Assembly (NCBI GenBank): GCA_038200385.1
Contig: JBBPYA010000166.1
Location: forward strand, 1-17,195
DNA: 17,195 nt
Origin: JBBPYA01 sp038200385
GTDB taxonomy: Bacteria; Actinomycetota; Actinomycetes; Mycobacteriales; Geodermatophilaceae
Reading direction: 5' to 3'
Under the pieces are notes generated by a model that searched no databases, had not been told where the DNA came from, and saw nothing but the letters and a program-made list of their open reading frames with translations. This document shows positions 1 to 6,736 of this stretch, one piece after another. Within the stretch, counting starts at the first letter, position 1, and every line of letters begins with the position of its first letter. Made by a program: the position numbers and the translations under genes.

Positions 1-927
1 ATCGCGATCGCCGAGGAGCCCGGGGTCATCATGACCTCGTTCGGGGACATGATGCGGGTGCCCGGCGGCCGGGGGTCGTTCTTCGACTCCAACGCCGCCG
101 GCGCGGACATCCGGATGGTCTATTCGCCGCTGGACGCGCTGAAGGTGGCCGCGAACAATCCGGACCAGAAGGTCGTCTTCATGGCGATCGGGTTCGAGAC
201 GACCGCGCCCTCGACGGCCATGACGGTGCTGCGGGCGAAGGCGATGGGGCTGACGAACTTCTCCATCTTCTGCAACCACGTGACGATCATCCCCGCGATC
301 AAGGCGATCCTGGACTCCCCGGACCTGCGGCTGGACGGGTTCGTCGGGCCCGGGCACGTGTCGACCGTGATCGGCTGCCGGCCGTACGAGTTCATCGCCC
401 GGGAGCACGGCAAGCCGCTGGTCTGCGCGGGCTTCGAGCCGTTGGACATCCTGCAGTCGGTGTACATGCTGATGTTGCAGCTGCACGAGGGCCGCAGCGA
501 GGTGGAGAACCAGTACAGCCGGGTCGTCCCCTGGGACGGCAACCCCAAGGCGCTGCAGGTGATCAACCAGACGATGAAGCTCCGGCCGTACTTCGAGTGG
601 CGCGGCCTCGGCTTCATCTCGCACTCGGCTTTGGAGGTCCGCGAGGAGTTCGCCGAGTTCGACGCCGAGCGGATCTTCTCGGTGCCCGGGGTCCGGGTCG
701 CCGATCCCAAGGCGTGCCAGTGCGGCGAGGTGCTCAAGGGCGTGCTCAAGCCCTGGGAGTGCAAGGTGTTCGGCACCGCCTGCACACCGGAGACCCCGAT
801 TGGCACCTGCATGGTGTCCTCCGAGGGCGCCTGTGCGGCGTACTACAACTTCGGCCGGTTCACCCGGGAGCGGGTCAGGGAGGCGACCCGGACCGTGGAC
901 ATCGAGCTCAGCCCGACCAGGACGTGA
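1..927 (+). CDS. hypD: Hydrogenase maturation protein HypD, 5'-truncated by window edge
   Basis: HypD, together with HypC, is the scaffold on which the Fe(CN)2CO group of [NiFe] hydrogenases is built in the cytoplasm. The frame is open from base 1, so 308 residues are visible of the roughly 370 usual for the family; the N-terminal part with the CGPGCPVC-type motif lies outside. Family blocks seen in order are TSFGDMMRVPG, VYSPLDALKVA, GFETTAPSTAMT, FCNHV, GPGHVSTVIG, VCAGFEPLDILQSVYM and the C-terminal cysteine-rich region (CQCGEVLKG, CKVFGTACTPETPIGTC, SSEGACAAYY). The last region supplies the [4Fe-4S] ligands. The stop overlaps the GTG start of hypE as GTGA, which implies translational coupling. 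The internal ATG at base 31 is not the real start because the family sequence continues upstream of it. Confidence 0.97.
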   Translation: MAIAEEPGVIMTSFGDMMRVPGGRGSFFDSNAAGADIRMVYSPLDALKVAANNPDQKVVFMAIGFETTAPSTAMTVLRAKAMGLTNFSIFCNHVTIIPAIKAILDSPDLRLDGFVGPGHVSTVIGCRPYEFIAREHGKPLVCAGFEPLDILQSVYMLMLQLHEGRSEVENQYSRVVPWDGNPKALQVINQTMKLRPYFEWRGLGFISHSALEVREEFAEFDAERIFSVPGVRVADPKACQCGEVLKGVLKPWECKVFGTACTPETPIGTCMVSSEGACAAYYNFGRFTRERVREATRTVDIELSPTRT

Positions 928-2123
928 CCGGAGGAGACGACGCGGGCGGTCCCACGGGTGGGCGGGGTGACGTGGACACCGCGGCACGCGGGGAGCAGAC
1001 CCAGGCCGGTTGGGCCGAGGAGGCGGTGGCCGAGCACGCCGGCGCCGAGCGGCTCACCCGCGAGGAGCAGGTCCTCGAGCGGATCGACCGGGCCCGCCGC
1101 CGCAAGGCGCGGGTCAAGGAGCCGCGGATCACGATGTCGCACGGGGCCGGTGGCAAGGCCAGCCGGACCCTGACCGAGGCCATCTTCCTGGCCGCACTGG
1201 GCAATCCGGTACTGGACGAGCTGGAGGACGCCGCGTCCCTGGAGGTGGGTACGGCGAAACTCGCCTTCACCACCGACTCCTTCGTGGTCTCCCCGCTGTT
1301 CTTCCCGGGCGGCAACATCGGCGATCTCGCCGTCAACGGCACCGTCAACGACCTGGCGATGACCGGCGCCCGCCCGCTGTACCTGTCGGCCGGCTTCATC
1401 CTGGAGGAGGGCTTCCCGACCGAGGACCTGCGCCGCATCGTCGCTTCGATGGCCGCCGCGGCCGCCGCCGCCGGGGTCAGCATCGTCACCGGCGACACCA
1501 AGGTCGTGCAGCGCGGCAAGGGCGACGGCTGCTACATCAACACCGCCGGAGTCGGCGTGCTGGAGCGCGATGTCGTGCTCCGGGCCGCCTCGGCCCGTCC
1601 CGGCGACGCGGTCCTCGTCTCCGGCCCGATCGGCGAGCACGGCGTCACCATCATGCTGGCCCGGGGCGAGCTGGACATCGAGGCCGACCTGGAGTCCGAC
1701 ACGGCCCCGCTGCACTCGCTGGCCGCGGACCTGCTCGACGCCGTACCCGGGGTGCGGATGATGCGCGACGCCACCCGCGGCGGGGTGGCCACCATCCTGA
1801 ACGAGGTCGCGGTCGCCTCGCAGGTGTCGGTGGTTGTTGACGAGTCCGCCGTACCGCTCAGTCCGATCGTGAACGGTGCATGCGAGCTGCTCGGGATCGA
1901 TCCGCTGTACGTCGCCTGCGAGGGACGGCTGGTGACCGTGGTCGACGGCGAGCGGGCGGACGCGGCGCTGGCCGCGCTGCGGGCGCACCCCCTCGGCGCC
2001 GGCGCGGCGATCGTCGGGAGGGTCAAGGATGACCCGCCAGGTCTGGTGCTGCTCAAGACCGCGTTCGGCGGCACCCGGATCGTCGACCTGCTCGTCGGCG
2101 ACCCCCTGCCGCGCATCTGCTGA
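924..2123 (+). CDS. hypE: Hydrogenase maturation protein HypE (carbamoyl dehydratase)
   Basis: HypE belongs to the PurM/AIRS-like ATPases. It dehydrates a carbamoyl group, taken from HypF onto its C-terminal cysteine, into the cyanide ligand delivered to HypCD. Residue numbers assume the GTG at 924, giving 399 aa. The PurM-type core starts at SHGAGGK (72-78) and continues with AFTTDSFVVSPLFFPGG, NGTVNDLAMTGARPLYLS, VTGDTKVV and RDATRGGVATILNEVA. The protein ends in PRIC, the essential terminal Cys. The GTG is chosen because it overlaps the hypD stop (GTGA); a GTG at 972 is the alternative. Either start leaves a charged, helix-like N-terminal extension of about 50-68 residues, longer than in E. 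coli HypE. Upstream codons of the same open frame lie inside hypD and are not used. HypD, HypE and HypF are all present here, so the window belongs to a hydrogenase maturation locus. Confidence 0.95.
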   Translation: MTGGDDAGGPTGGRGDVDTAARGEQTQAGWAEEAVAEHAGAERLTREEQVLERIDRARRRKARVKEPRITMSHGAGGKASRTLTEAIFLAALGNPVLDELEDAASLEVGTAKLAFTTDSFVVSPLFFPGGNIGDLAVNGTVNDLAMTGARPLYLSAGFILEEGFPTEDLRRIVASMAAAAAAAGVSIVTGDTKVVQRGKGDGCYINTAGVGVLERDVVLRAASARPGDAVLVSGPIGEHGVTIMLARGELDIEADLESDTAPLHSLAADLLDAVPGVRMMRDATRGGVATILNEVAVASQVSVVVDESAVPLSPIVNGACELLGIDPLYVACEGRLVTVVDGERADAALAALRAHPLGAGAAIVGRVKDDPPGLVLLKTAFGGTRIVDLLVGDPLPRIC

Positions 2124-2150
2124 GGTAGCTCGCCGCGGACCGCCGCTACC
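2124..2150 (+). terminator. Hairpin just after hypE, possible terminator
   Basis: GGTAGC (2124-2129) and GCTACC (2145-2150) are perfect inverted arms around a 15-nt GC-rich loop that can fold further (GCG-GAC-CGC). The hairpin starts immediately after the hypE TGA. There is no T tract, so it would be a non-canonical actinobacterial type terminator, or it could simply stabilise the hypDE message. It separates hypDE from the regulator gene that follows. Confidence 0.4.
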
Positions 2151-2195
2151 GGTCGGCCGCCGGAGCGGTCCACACTGTGGGCCGGAGGCCGGGTG

Positions 2196-3173
2196 ATGCG
2201 CAGCGGACTGCCCGAGATCGTCGGACGCGAACACGAGCTCGCGATGATCGATGCCGCATTGCGCGGCGCCCTGGCCGGCCAGGGGCAGGTCCTGCTGCTC
2301 AGCGGGGAGCCAGGGATCGGCAAGACCCGGCTCGCCCAGTACGCGAGCGCGCGGGCAGCGGAGCTGCGGATGCGCTGCTGCTGGGGGCGGGCCGGCGAGC
2401 AGTCCGCGGCACCGCCGTACTGGCCCATCCGGCAGATCGTCCGGGATGTCGTCGACGACGAGGTGATCGCCGGACTGGGACCGGCCGGGGCAGACCTGGC
2501 GCAAGTGGCCCCCGAGGCCGCAGGGGGGTGGGCCGCCGTCGGAAAGCCCGGCGAGGACCGGTTCGCGGCGTTCGAGGCGGTCACCGGTGCGCTGATCGCG
2601 ATGTCGCGGGCCGGCGGGGCCCTGGTCGTGCTGGACGACGTGCAGTGGGCCGATCCTGGGTCCATCGCGTTGCTCGGGCATCTCGTCCGGGGCATCGATG
2701 ACGCGCGACTGGCCGTGGTCCTCACCGTCCGGGACACCGAGCCGGTCGACCGACCCGAGCTGGCCACCCTGCTGGCCGAACTCTCACGCGAGCCGAGCGT
2801 GCGCCGGCTGCCGCTGCGTGGCCTGACCGCGTCGGAGGTCGCCTGCCAGCTGTCCTCCGTCGCCGGCCGCCGGCTGGACACCGGGACCGCCGCACTGGTC
2901 GGGCGCCGGACGCAGGGCAACCCGTTCTTCGTGCGGGAGCTGGGTCTGCTTCTCCGGCAGCGGGCGGGGGCGGCCGGCGAGCTGCCCGAGGCCGTCCGGG
3001 TCGCCGTCGACCGCCGCCTGGAGCGGCTGCCCGCCGGCGCTGCGCAGTTCGTGGCTGCGGCGGCGGTCCTCGGCGAGCCAGGTGATCCGGCCGCCCTGGC
3101 CGCGGTCACCGGTCTGTCCCTGCCGGCCGTGCTCGACGCGGTGGACGTCGCCACCCGGGCCGGGATCCTTTAG
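2196..3173 (+). CDS. N-terminal ATPase half of the split LAL regulator
   Basis: This is the open part upstream of the TAG codon, 325 residues. It contains the AAA-type ATPase module (Walker A and B) and the start of the winged-helix-like region (EAVRVAVDRRLERLPAGA). On its own it lacks the DNA-binding domain, so as a separate product it would not be a working regulator. See the whole-gene entry for the reasoning. Confidence 0.6.
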   Translation: MRSGLPEIVGREHELAMIDAALRGALAGQGQVLLLSGEPGIGKTRLAQYASARAAELRMRCCWGRAGEQSAAPPYWPIRQIVRDVVDDEVIAGLGPAGADLAQVAPEAAGGWAAVGKPGEDRFAAFEAVTGALIAMSRAGGALVVLDDVQWADPGSIALLGHLVRGIDDARLAVVLTVRDTEPVDRPELATLLAELSREPSVRRLPLRGLTASEVACQLSSVAGRRLDTGTAALVGRRTQGNPFFVRELGLLLRQRAGAAGELPEAVRVAVDRRLERLPAGAAQFVAAAAVLGEPGDPAALAAVTGLSLPAVLDAVDVATRAGIL

Positions 3174-3245
3174 CAGAGGCGATTCAGCCACGACCTTGTC
3201 GCCGAGGTAGCCCGCACCCGGCTCGGTACCCATCAGCGGCTGCGG

Positions 3246-5057
3246 TTGCATGCCCGGATGGCGGCATACCTGGCCGCCCGCGCCGACGCCCCAGAACGGG
3301 CCGCGCAGGTCGCGCACCACTGGCTTGCGTCGCTGCCGGTCGGCGAGGTTCGCGAGGCGGTCGGCTGGACCGAGCGGGCCGCCGAGCGCGCCACCGCGCT
3401 GATGGCCTGGGAGGAGGCGTCGACGCTGCTGCAGCGCGCCGCCGCGGCAGCCACGTCCGGCGACGAGATCGGCCCGGCCGCCCGACGCCGGCTGCTGCAA
3501 ACCCAGGCGGTGGCGCAGCTTCGGGCCTACGACGTCGCCGGCGCCTTCGAGGCGGTGCGGGCCGCCGCCGAGATCGCCCGCGGGGTGCACGACGCGGTCG
3601 GTCTGGCCGAGGCCGCTTTGACCCTGGAAGGCTTCTCCGATCCGACCCGGTACGACGAGCCCCGAGCGCTGTGCGAGCAGGCCCTGGCCGCGCTCCCGGC
3701 GGTCGAGGAGCGGCTGCGAGCGCGGCTGCTCGCACGGCTGGCGGTCCACCTGCAGCTGGCCGAGGCCCACCCGGACGCCGAGGATGTCTCCGCGCGAGCA
3801 CTACGGGCCGCGGAGGACCTGGGCGAGCCGGAGGTGCTCACCGCGGCCCTGCATGCCCGGCAGTTGTTGCGCAGCGGCCCGGACGGCGTAGCCGAGCGGT
3901 GGACGCTGGGCGGGCGGTTGCTGGCGCTCGGCACCGATCACGGTCGCGACCAGGACGCACTGTGGGGACGGTTGTGGCGTTTCGACGCGCTGGTGCAGTA
4001 CGGCCGCATGGACGAGGCAGCGGCCGAGATCGGGCCGATGGCGGTGCTGGCCGAGCGGCTACGCCTCCCGCTGGCCCGCTGGCATGTTCTGCGCGCCCGG
4101 GCAGCGGTGGCCACTGGTCAGGGTCGCTTCGTCGAGGCGGCCGAGCTGATAGAGCAGATCGGGGCCCGGGCGCGGGCGGCCCGGCATCCGGGCGGGGTGG
4201 TCGGCGCCGAGGTGATGACCATCCTGTTGTGCGCCCAGACCGGCGCCGACCTGCCTTCCGGGCTGCTGGACGGGGCTCGCGGTTGGCAGCTGACGGCCGG
4301 CCCGTCAGGGCCGATCGCGGTCTGGCAGCTCGCCATCGGTAACCTCGCGGCGGCGCGCCGGCTGTATGCCGCCTTCCCGAGTGTGGAACTCACACCGGAT
4401 TTCGTCCGGCTGCCGATGCTGCAGGGCAAGGCCGAGCTGGCCGCGGCGCTCGGCGACCGCGACGGCGCGGCCGACGTCCAGCGGCACCTGGCGGCGTACG
4501 CGGACCACTTCGTCTGCGGGGGGGCCGGGGCGCTGGTGCTGGGCGGCTCGGTGCGGACGTGGCTTGGGATCACTGCCGCGACACTCGACCGGCTGGACGA
4601 CGCGGTGCGGCAGCTGCGGACCGCGGTGGCCGCGAACGACCGGGCCGGACTGGCGCCGTTGAGTGCCCGCAGCAGGCTGGAACTGGCCCGGGTCCTGGCC
4701 CGCCGCCGGCGCGTCGGTGACGCGACGGAGGCGTCCGTGCTGGCCGCTGTCGCGTCGGCCGAGGCAGCGCGGATGGGAATGGCGCCGCTGCTGCGGTGGA
4801 GCCTGGAGCTGGCCGCGACGCTGGACGGCTCCCGCGGGGGCCCGCTGACCAGGCGCGAGCGCGAGATCGCCGACCTGGTCGCGAAGGGTCTGACGAACCG
4901 GCAGATCGCCGCCGTCACGCACATCTCCGAGCGGACCGTGGAGACCCATGTCGCGCACTGCCTGGCCAAGCTGGGGGTACACAGTCGCGCCCGCCTCGCC
5001 TCCCGGGTGACGGCGGATACGTACCAGAAGTCGGTACTCCCACTGACGCGGGAGTAG
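3246..5057 (+). CDS. C-terminal TPR plus LuxR HTH half of the split LAL regulator
   Basis: This is the part downstream of the TAG, counted from the first in-frame ATG, 603 residues. The true homologous sequence begins earlier, at FSHDLV (from 3183), so ATG 3246 is only the first possible restart, and I see no clear ribosome binding site before it. The middle is Ala/Leu/Arg-rich helical repeat sequence. The last 65 or so residues form a clear LuxR/GerE-type HTH (TRREREIADLVAKGLTNRQI, then SERTVETHVAHCLAKLGVHS). If it were made alone it would be a DNA-binding protein without ATP control. Confidence 0.6.
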   Translation: MHARMAAYLAARADAPERAAQVAHHWLASLPVGEVREAVGWTERAAERATALMAWEEASTLLQRAAAAATSGDEIGPAARRRLLQTQAVAQLRAYDVAGAFEAVRAAAEIARGVHDAVGLAEAALTLEGFSDPTRYDEPRALCEQALAALPAVEERLRARLLARLAVHLQLAEAHPDAEDVSARALRAAEDLGEPEVLTAALHARQLLRSGPDGVAERWTLGGRLLALGTDHGRDQDALWGRLWRFDALVQYGRMDEAAAEIGPMAVLAERLRLPLARWHVLRARAAVATGQGRFVEAAELIEQIGARARAARHPGGVVGAEVMTILLCAQTGADLPSGLLDGARGWQLTAGPSGPIAVWQLAIGNLAAARRLYAAFPSVELTPDFVRLPMLQGKAELAAALGDRDGAADVQRHLAAYADHFVCGGAGALVLGGSVRTWLGITAATLDRLDDAVRQLRTAVAANDRAGLAPLSARSRLELARVLARRRRVGDATEASVLAAVASAEAARMGMAPLLRWSLELAATLDGSRGGPLTRREREIADLVAKGLTNRQIAAVTHISERTVETHVAHCLAKLGVHSRARLASRVTADTYQKSVLPLTRE

Positions 5058-5063
5058 GGCCAG

Positions 5064-6277
5064 GTGCGTGACCGTGTCGGCATGGCTACCACCACGGTTA
5101 CCGAACGCCGCCGGCTCACCGCCATCCACGCCGCCGCCCTCTACGACGGAGTTTCGGCCCGCCTGGTTCGCGATCCGATGCTGCTGCTGGACGGGGACCG
5201 GATCGTCGCCGTCGCTGCGGGCGCGTCCGCGCCACCGGACGCCGACGTCGTCGAGCTGGCCGGCGCAACGCTGCTGCCCGGCCTGATCGACACCCACGTG
5301 CACCTCGCCTTCGACTCCACGATGGACCCGGTGGGGGCGCTGGCCGCCCGCAGCGACGCCGAGGTGGTCCAGGCCATGCGCGCGGCGGCCGGCGCGGCGC
5401 TGGCCGGGGGGTCACGACGGTACGTGACCTGGGGGACCGGCACTATCTCTCGCTCGGGCTGCGCGGTACCCCGGGTCTGCCGACGATCCTGGCCGCCGGG
5501 CCACCGATCACGACGCCGGGCGGGCACTGCCACTACCTCGGCGGCGGGACCGAACCGCGCGAGGACGCGGTGCGGGCTGCGGTGCGCGTCCACGCCGATC
5601 GCGGCGTGGACGTCATCAAGATCATGGCCAGCGGCGGAAACCTCACGCCCGGCACCCGCCAGGACCTCGCGCAGTTCGCGCCCGCTGACCTGCGCGCGGC
5701 CGTCGACGAGGCGCACCGGCTCGGCCTGCCGGTCACCGCCCACGCGCACGGCACCCCGGCCATCGCCGACGCGGTCGCCGCCGGGGTCGACGGCATGGAG
5801 CACGTGTCGTTCTGGTCGGCGGAGGGGATCGACCCGGCCCCCGAAGATCTCGTCGCGCTGATCGTCGCCCGGCGGATCGCCGTCGGCGCGACACTCGGGT
5901 TCCTCCCAGTTCCCGGACTGGTCCCGCCACCGGAGGTGCTGGCCCGGTTGCCGCTCATGATTGCCAACACCCGCCGCCTCGCCGCGGCCGGCGCGACCAT
6001 CGTCGCCGGGACCGACGCCGGCATCGCGCCGATCAAGCCCCCCGACGTCGCGCGACAGGCGATCCCGCAGCTGCTCGAACTCGGCTATAGCCGAGCCGAG
6101 GCGCTGCGCCGACTCACCTCCGTCGCGGCCGGGGTGTGCGGAGTCGCCGACCGCAAGGGGCGGCTCGCGCCGGGCTTCGATGCCGACATCCTCGCCGTAG
6201 ACGGTGACCCGCTCTCCGACCCCGATGCGATCCACCGGATCCGGGCGGTGTACGCCGCCGGGCGGGCCGTCGCGTGA
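5064..6277 (+). pseudogene. Imidazolonepropionase/prolidase-like amidohydrolase with frameshift
   Basis: This is a metal-dependent amidohydrolase of the imidazolonepropionase/Xaa-Pro dipeptidase-like group. The N-terminal part reads LLDGDRIVAVAAG and LLPGLIDTHVHLAFD (HxH metal ligands). The C-terminal part reads VDVIKIMASGG (candidate carboxylated Lys), VTAHAHGTPAIADAVAAGVDGMEH (His ligands), VAGTDAGIAP (catalytic Asp) and GRLAPGFDADILAVDGDP. The two parts are in different frames. Homology leaves frame 3 at the run of six G at 5406-5411 and resumes in frame 2 at VTTVRDLGDRHYLSLGLRG. Seven G would restore one uninterrupted protein of about 404 aa, so one base is missing. The GTG at 5064 has GGAG at 5051-5054; ATG 5082 is the alternative. 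The gene follows the LAL regulator by 6 nt. The exact substrate cannot be told. Confidence 0.85.
5570..6277 (+). CDS. C-terminal part of the frameshifted amidohydrolase
   Basis: This is the 235-residue open stretch in the second frame, from a possible GTG at 5570. It holds the Lys, second His pair and Asp of the amidohydrolase barrel but not the N-terminal HxH motif, so it cannot be a complete enzyme. Homologous sequence in this frame actually starts at 5411. It is listed because gene callers would report it as a separate gene. Confidence 0.5.
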   Translation: MRAAVRVHADRGVDVIKIMASGGNLTPGTRQDLAQFAPADLRAAVDEAHRLGLPVTAHAHGTPAIADAVAAGVDGMEHVSFWSAEGIDPAPEDLVALIVARRIAVGATLGFLPVPGLVPPPEVLARLPLMIANTRRLAAAGATIVAGTDAGIAPIKPPDVARQAIPQLLELGYSRAEALRRLTSVAAGVCGVADRKGRLAPGFDADILAVDGDPLSDPDAIHRIRAVYAAGRAVA

Positions 6278-6334
6278 TCATCGGCCGGCTGCGCCAGGGG
6301 GAGGCGGCTCGGGGAGGGGGGTCACACCCGGCGC

Positions 6335-6340
6335 TATATA
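6335..6340 (+). promoter_or_regulatory. Possible -10 element for the nuo-like operon
   Basis: TATATA is an AT island in an otherwise GC-rich 108-bp gap before nuoA. A start about 7 nt downstream would fall within the CsoR-type palindrome. No convincing -35 hexamer is seen at the proper distance. Confidence 0.4.
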
Positions 6341-6353
6341 CCCCCTAGGGGTA
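6339..6353 (+). promoter_or_regulatory. CsoR/CstR-type operator before nuoA
   Basis: TACCCCCTAGGGGTA fits TACCC-N5-GGGTA, the operator pattern described for the copper repressor CsoR in actinobacteria and shared in form by related persulfide sensors (CstR). It overlaps the TATATA -10-like element by two bases and covers the expected transcription start, which suits repression. It lies 32 nt before the nuoA ATG; GGGAGGT at 6374-6380 is the ribosome binding site. No csoR gene is in the window, so the cognate repressor would be elsewhere. The sequence match is seen directly; binding is inferred. Confidence 0.7.
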
Positions 6354-6385
6354 CTCTGCAGGGAACTCGACGCGGGAGGTCCCTG

Positions 6386-6736
6386 ATGGTGGAGCTCGGC
6401 GCTGCGCTGGTCGTCATCGTCGCGGCCGGCGCCGTGGTGGCTGTTCTCTACACCGTGAGCGCGCTGGTCGGCCTGAGCCGCTCGCCCCTGGTGGCCGCGC
6501 CGTTCCTGTCCGGGCACGCACCGACCGAGCATGCCGTCTCCCGCTACCACGCCCGCTGGTACGCCGTCACGCTGCTGTTCCTCGCCTTCGACATGGAGAT
6601 GGTCTTCATGTACCCGTGGGCGCTGGTGGTGGCTGACCTCGGCGCGTCCGCGGTGATCGAGATGTTCGGCTTCCTGGCGGTCCTGCTCGTCGGCGTCCTC
6701 TACGCCTGGCGGGAGGGGGCGCTGCGATGGACCTGA
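6386..6736 (+). CDS. nuoA: NuoA-like membrane subunit of complex I-related assembly
   Basis: NuoA is a small membrane subunit next to NuoH and NuoJ at the junction between the membrane arm and the peripheral arm of complex I. This protein has 116 residues with three hydrophobic segments (about 5-28, 52-78, 87-107). The conserved YHARWYAVTLLFLAFDMEMVFMYPWA block includes the FDxE-type pair Asp69 and Glu71. The TM1-TM2 loop (FLSGHAPTEHAVSRYH) is His-containing and does not follow the usual ESG-type loop closely. A strong GGGAGGT lies 5 nt before the ATG. This is the first gene of an eight-gene operon, and its last 10 nt overlap the next gene. The family assignment is sure; membership of a functional NADH dehydrogenase is not, because the NADH and FeS modules are absent. 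Confidence 0.9.
   Translation: MVELGAALVVIVAAGAVVAVLYTVSALVGLSRSPLVAAPFLSGHAPTEHAVSRYHARWYAVTLLFLAFDMEMVFMYPWALVVADLGASAVIEMFGFLAVLLVGVLYAWREGALRWT

Larger units (their letters stand above)
2196..5057 (+). pseudogene. LAL-type LuxR-family regulator interrupted by in-frame TAG
   Basis: Read as one gene of 954 codons this is a large ATP-binding LuxR-family (LAL/MalT-like) transcription regulator. A Walker A motif GEPGIGKTRL lies near residues 37-46 (Lys43), and a Walker B-like LVVLDDVQWAD ends with Asp147-Asp148. A long alpha-helical TPR-like middle follows, and a C-terminal LuxR helix-turn-helix begins at residue 884 (LTRREREIADLV, GLTNRQIA, ISERTVETHV). The frame is broken only by TAG at 3171-3173: the residues before it (ATRAGIL) and after it (RFSHDLVAEVARTRLGTHQR) are the two sides of one conserved LAL block, in the same frame. 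The ATG at 2196 is preferred over GTG 2193 because GGAGG at 2184-2188 gives a 7-nt spacing. The gene could be a pseudogene, a sequencing error, or rarely read through. Its target is unknown; hyp, the amidohydrolase and the nuo-like genes are neighbours only. Confidence 0.85.

Noticed and set aside
597..923. Upstream extension of the hypE open frame
   Set aside because: It lies inside the hypD coding region and is its out-of-frame shadow; GTG 924 overlaps the hypD stop as expected.
843..2681. 612-codon open frame on the minus strand across hypE and the regulator
   Set aside because: It is a shadow frame typical of high-GC DNA: Arg/Gly/Pro-rich low-complexity protein with no family resemblance, opposite clear hypE and LAL sequences.
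5412..5861. Continuation of the first amidohydrolase frame to 5861
   Set aside because: After the G tract the translation is Arg/Ser/Thr-rich nonsense; the real enzyme sequence continues in the other frame.
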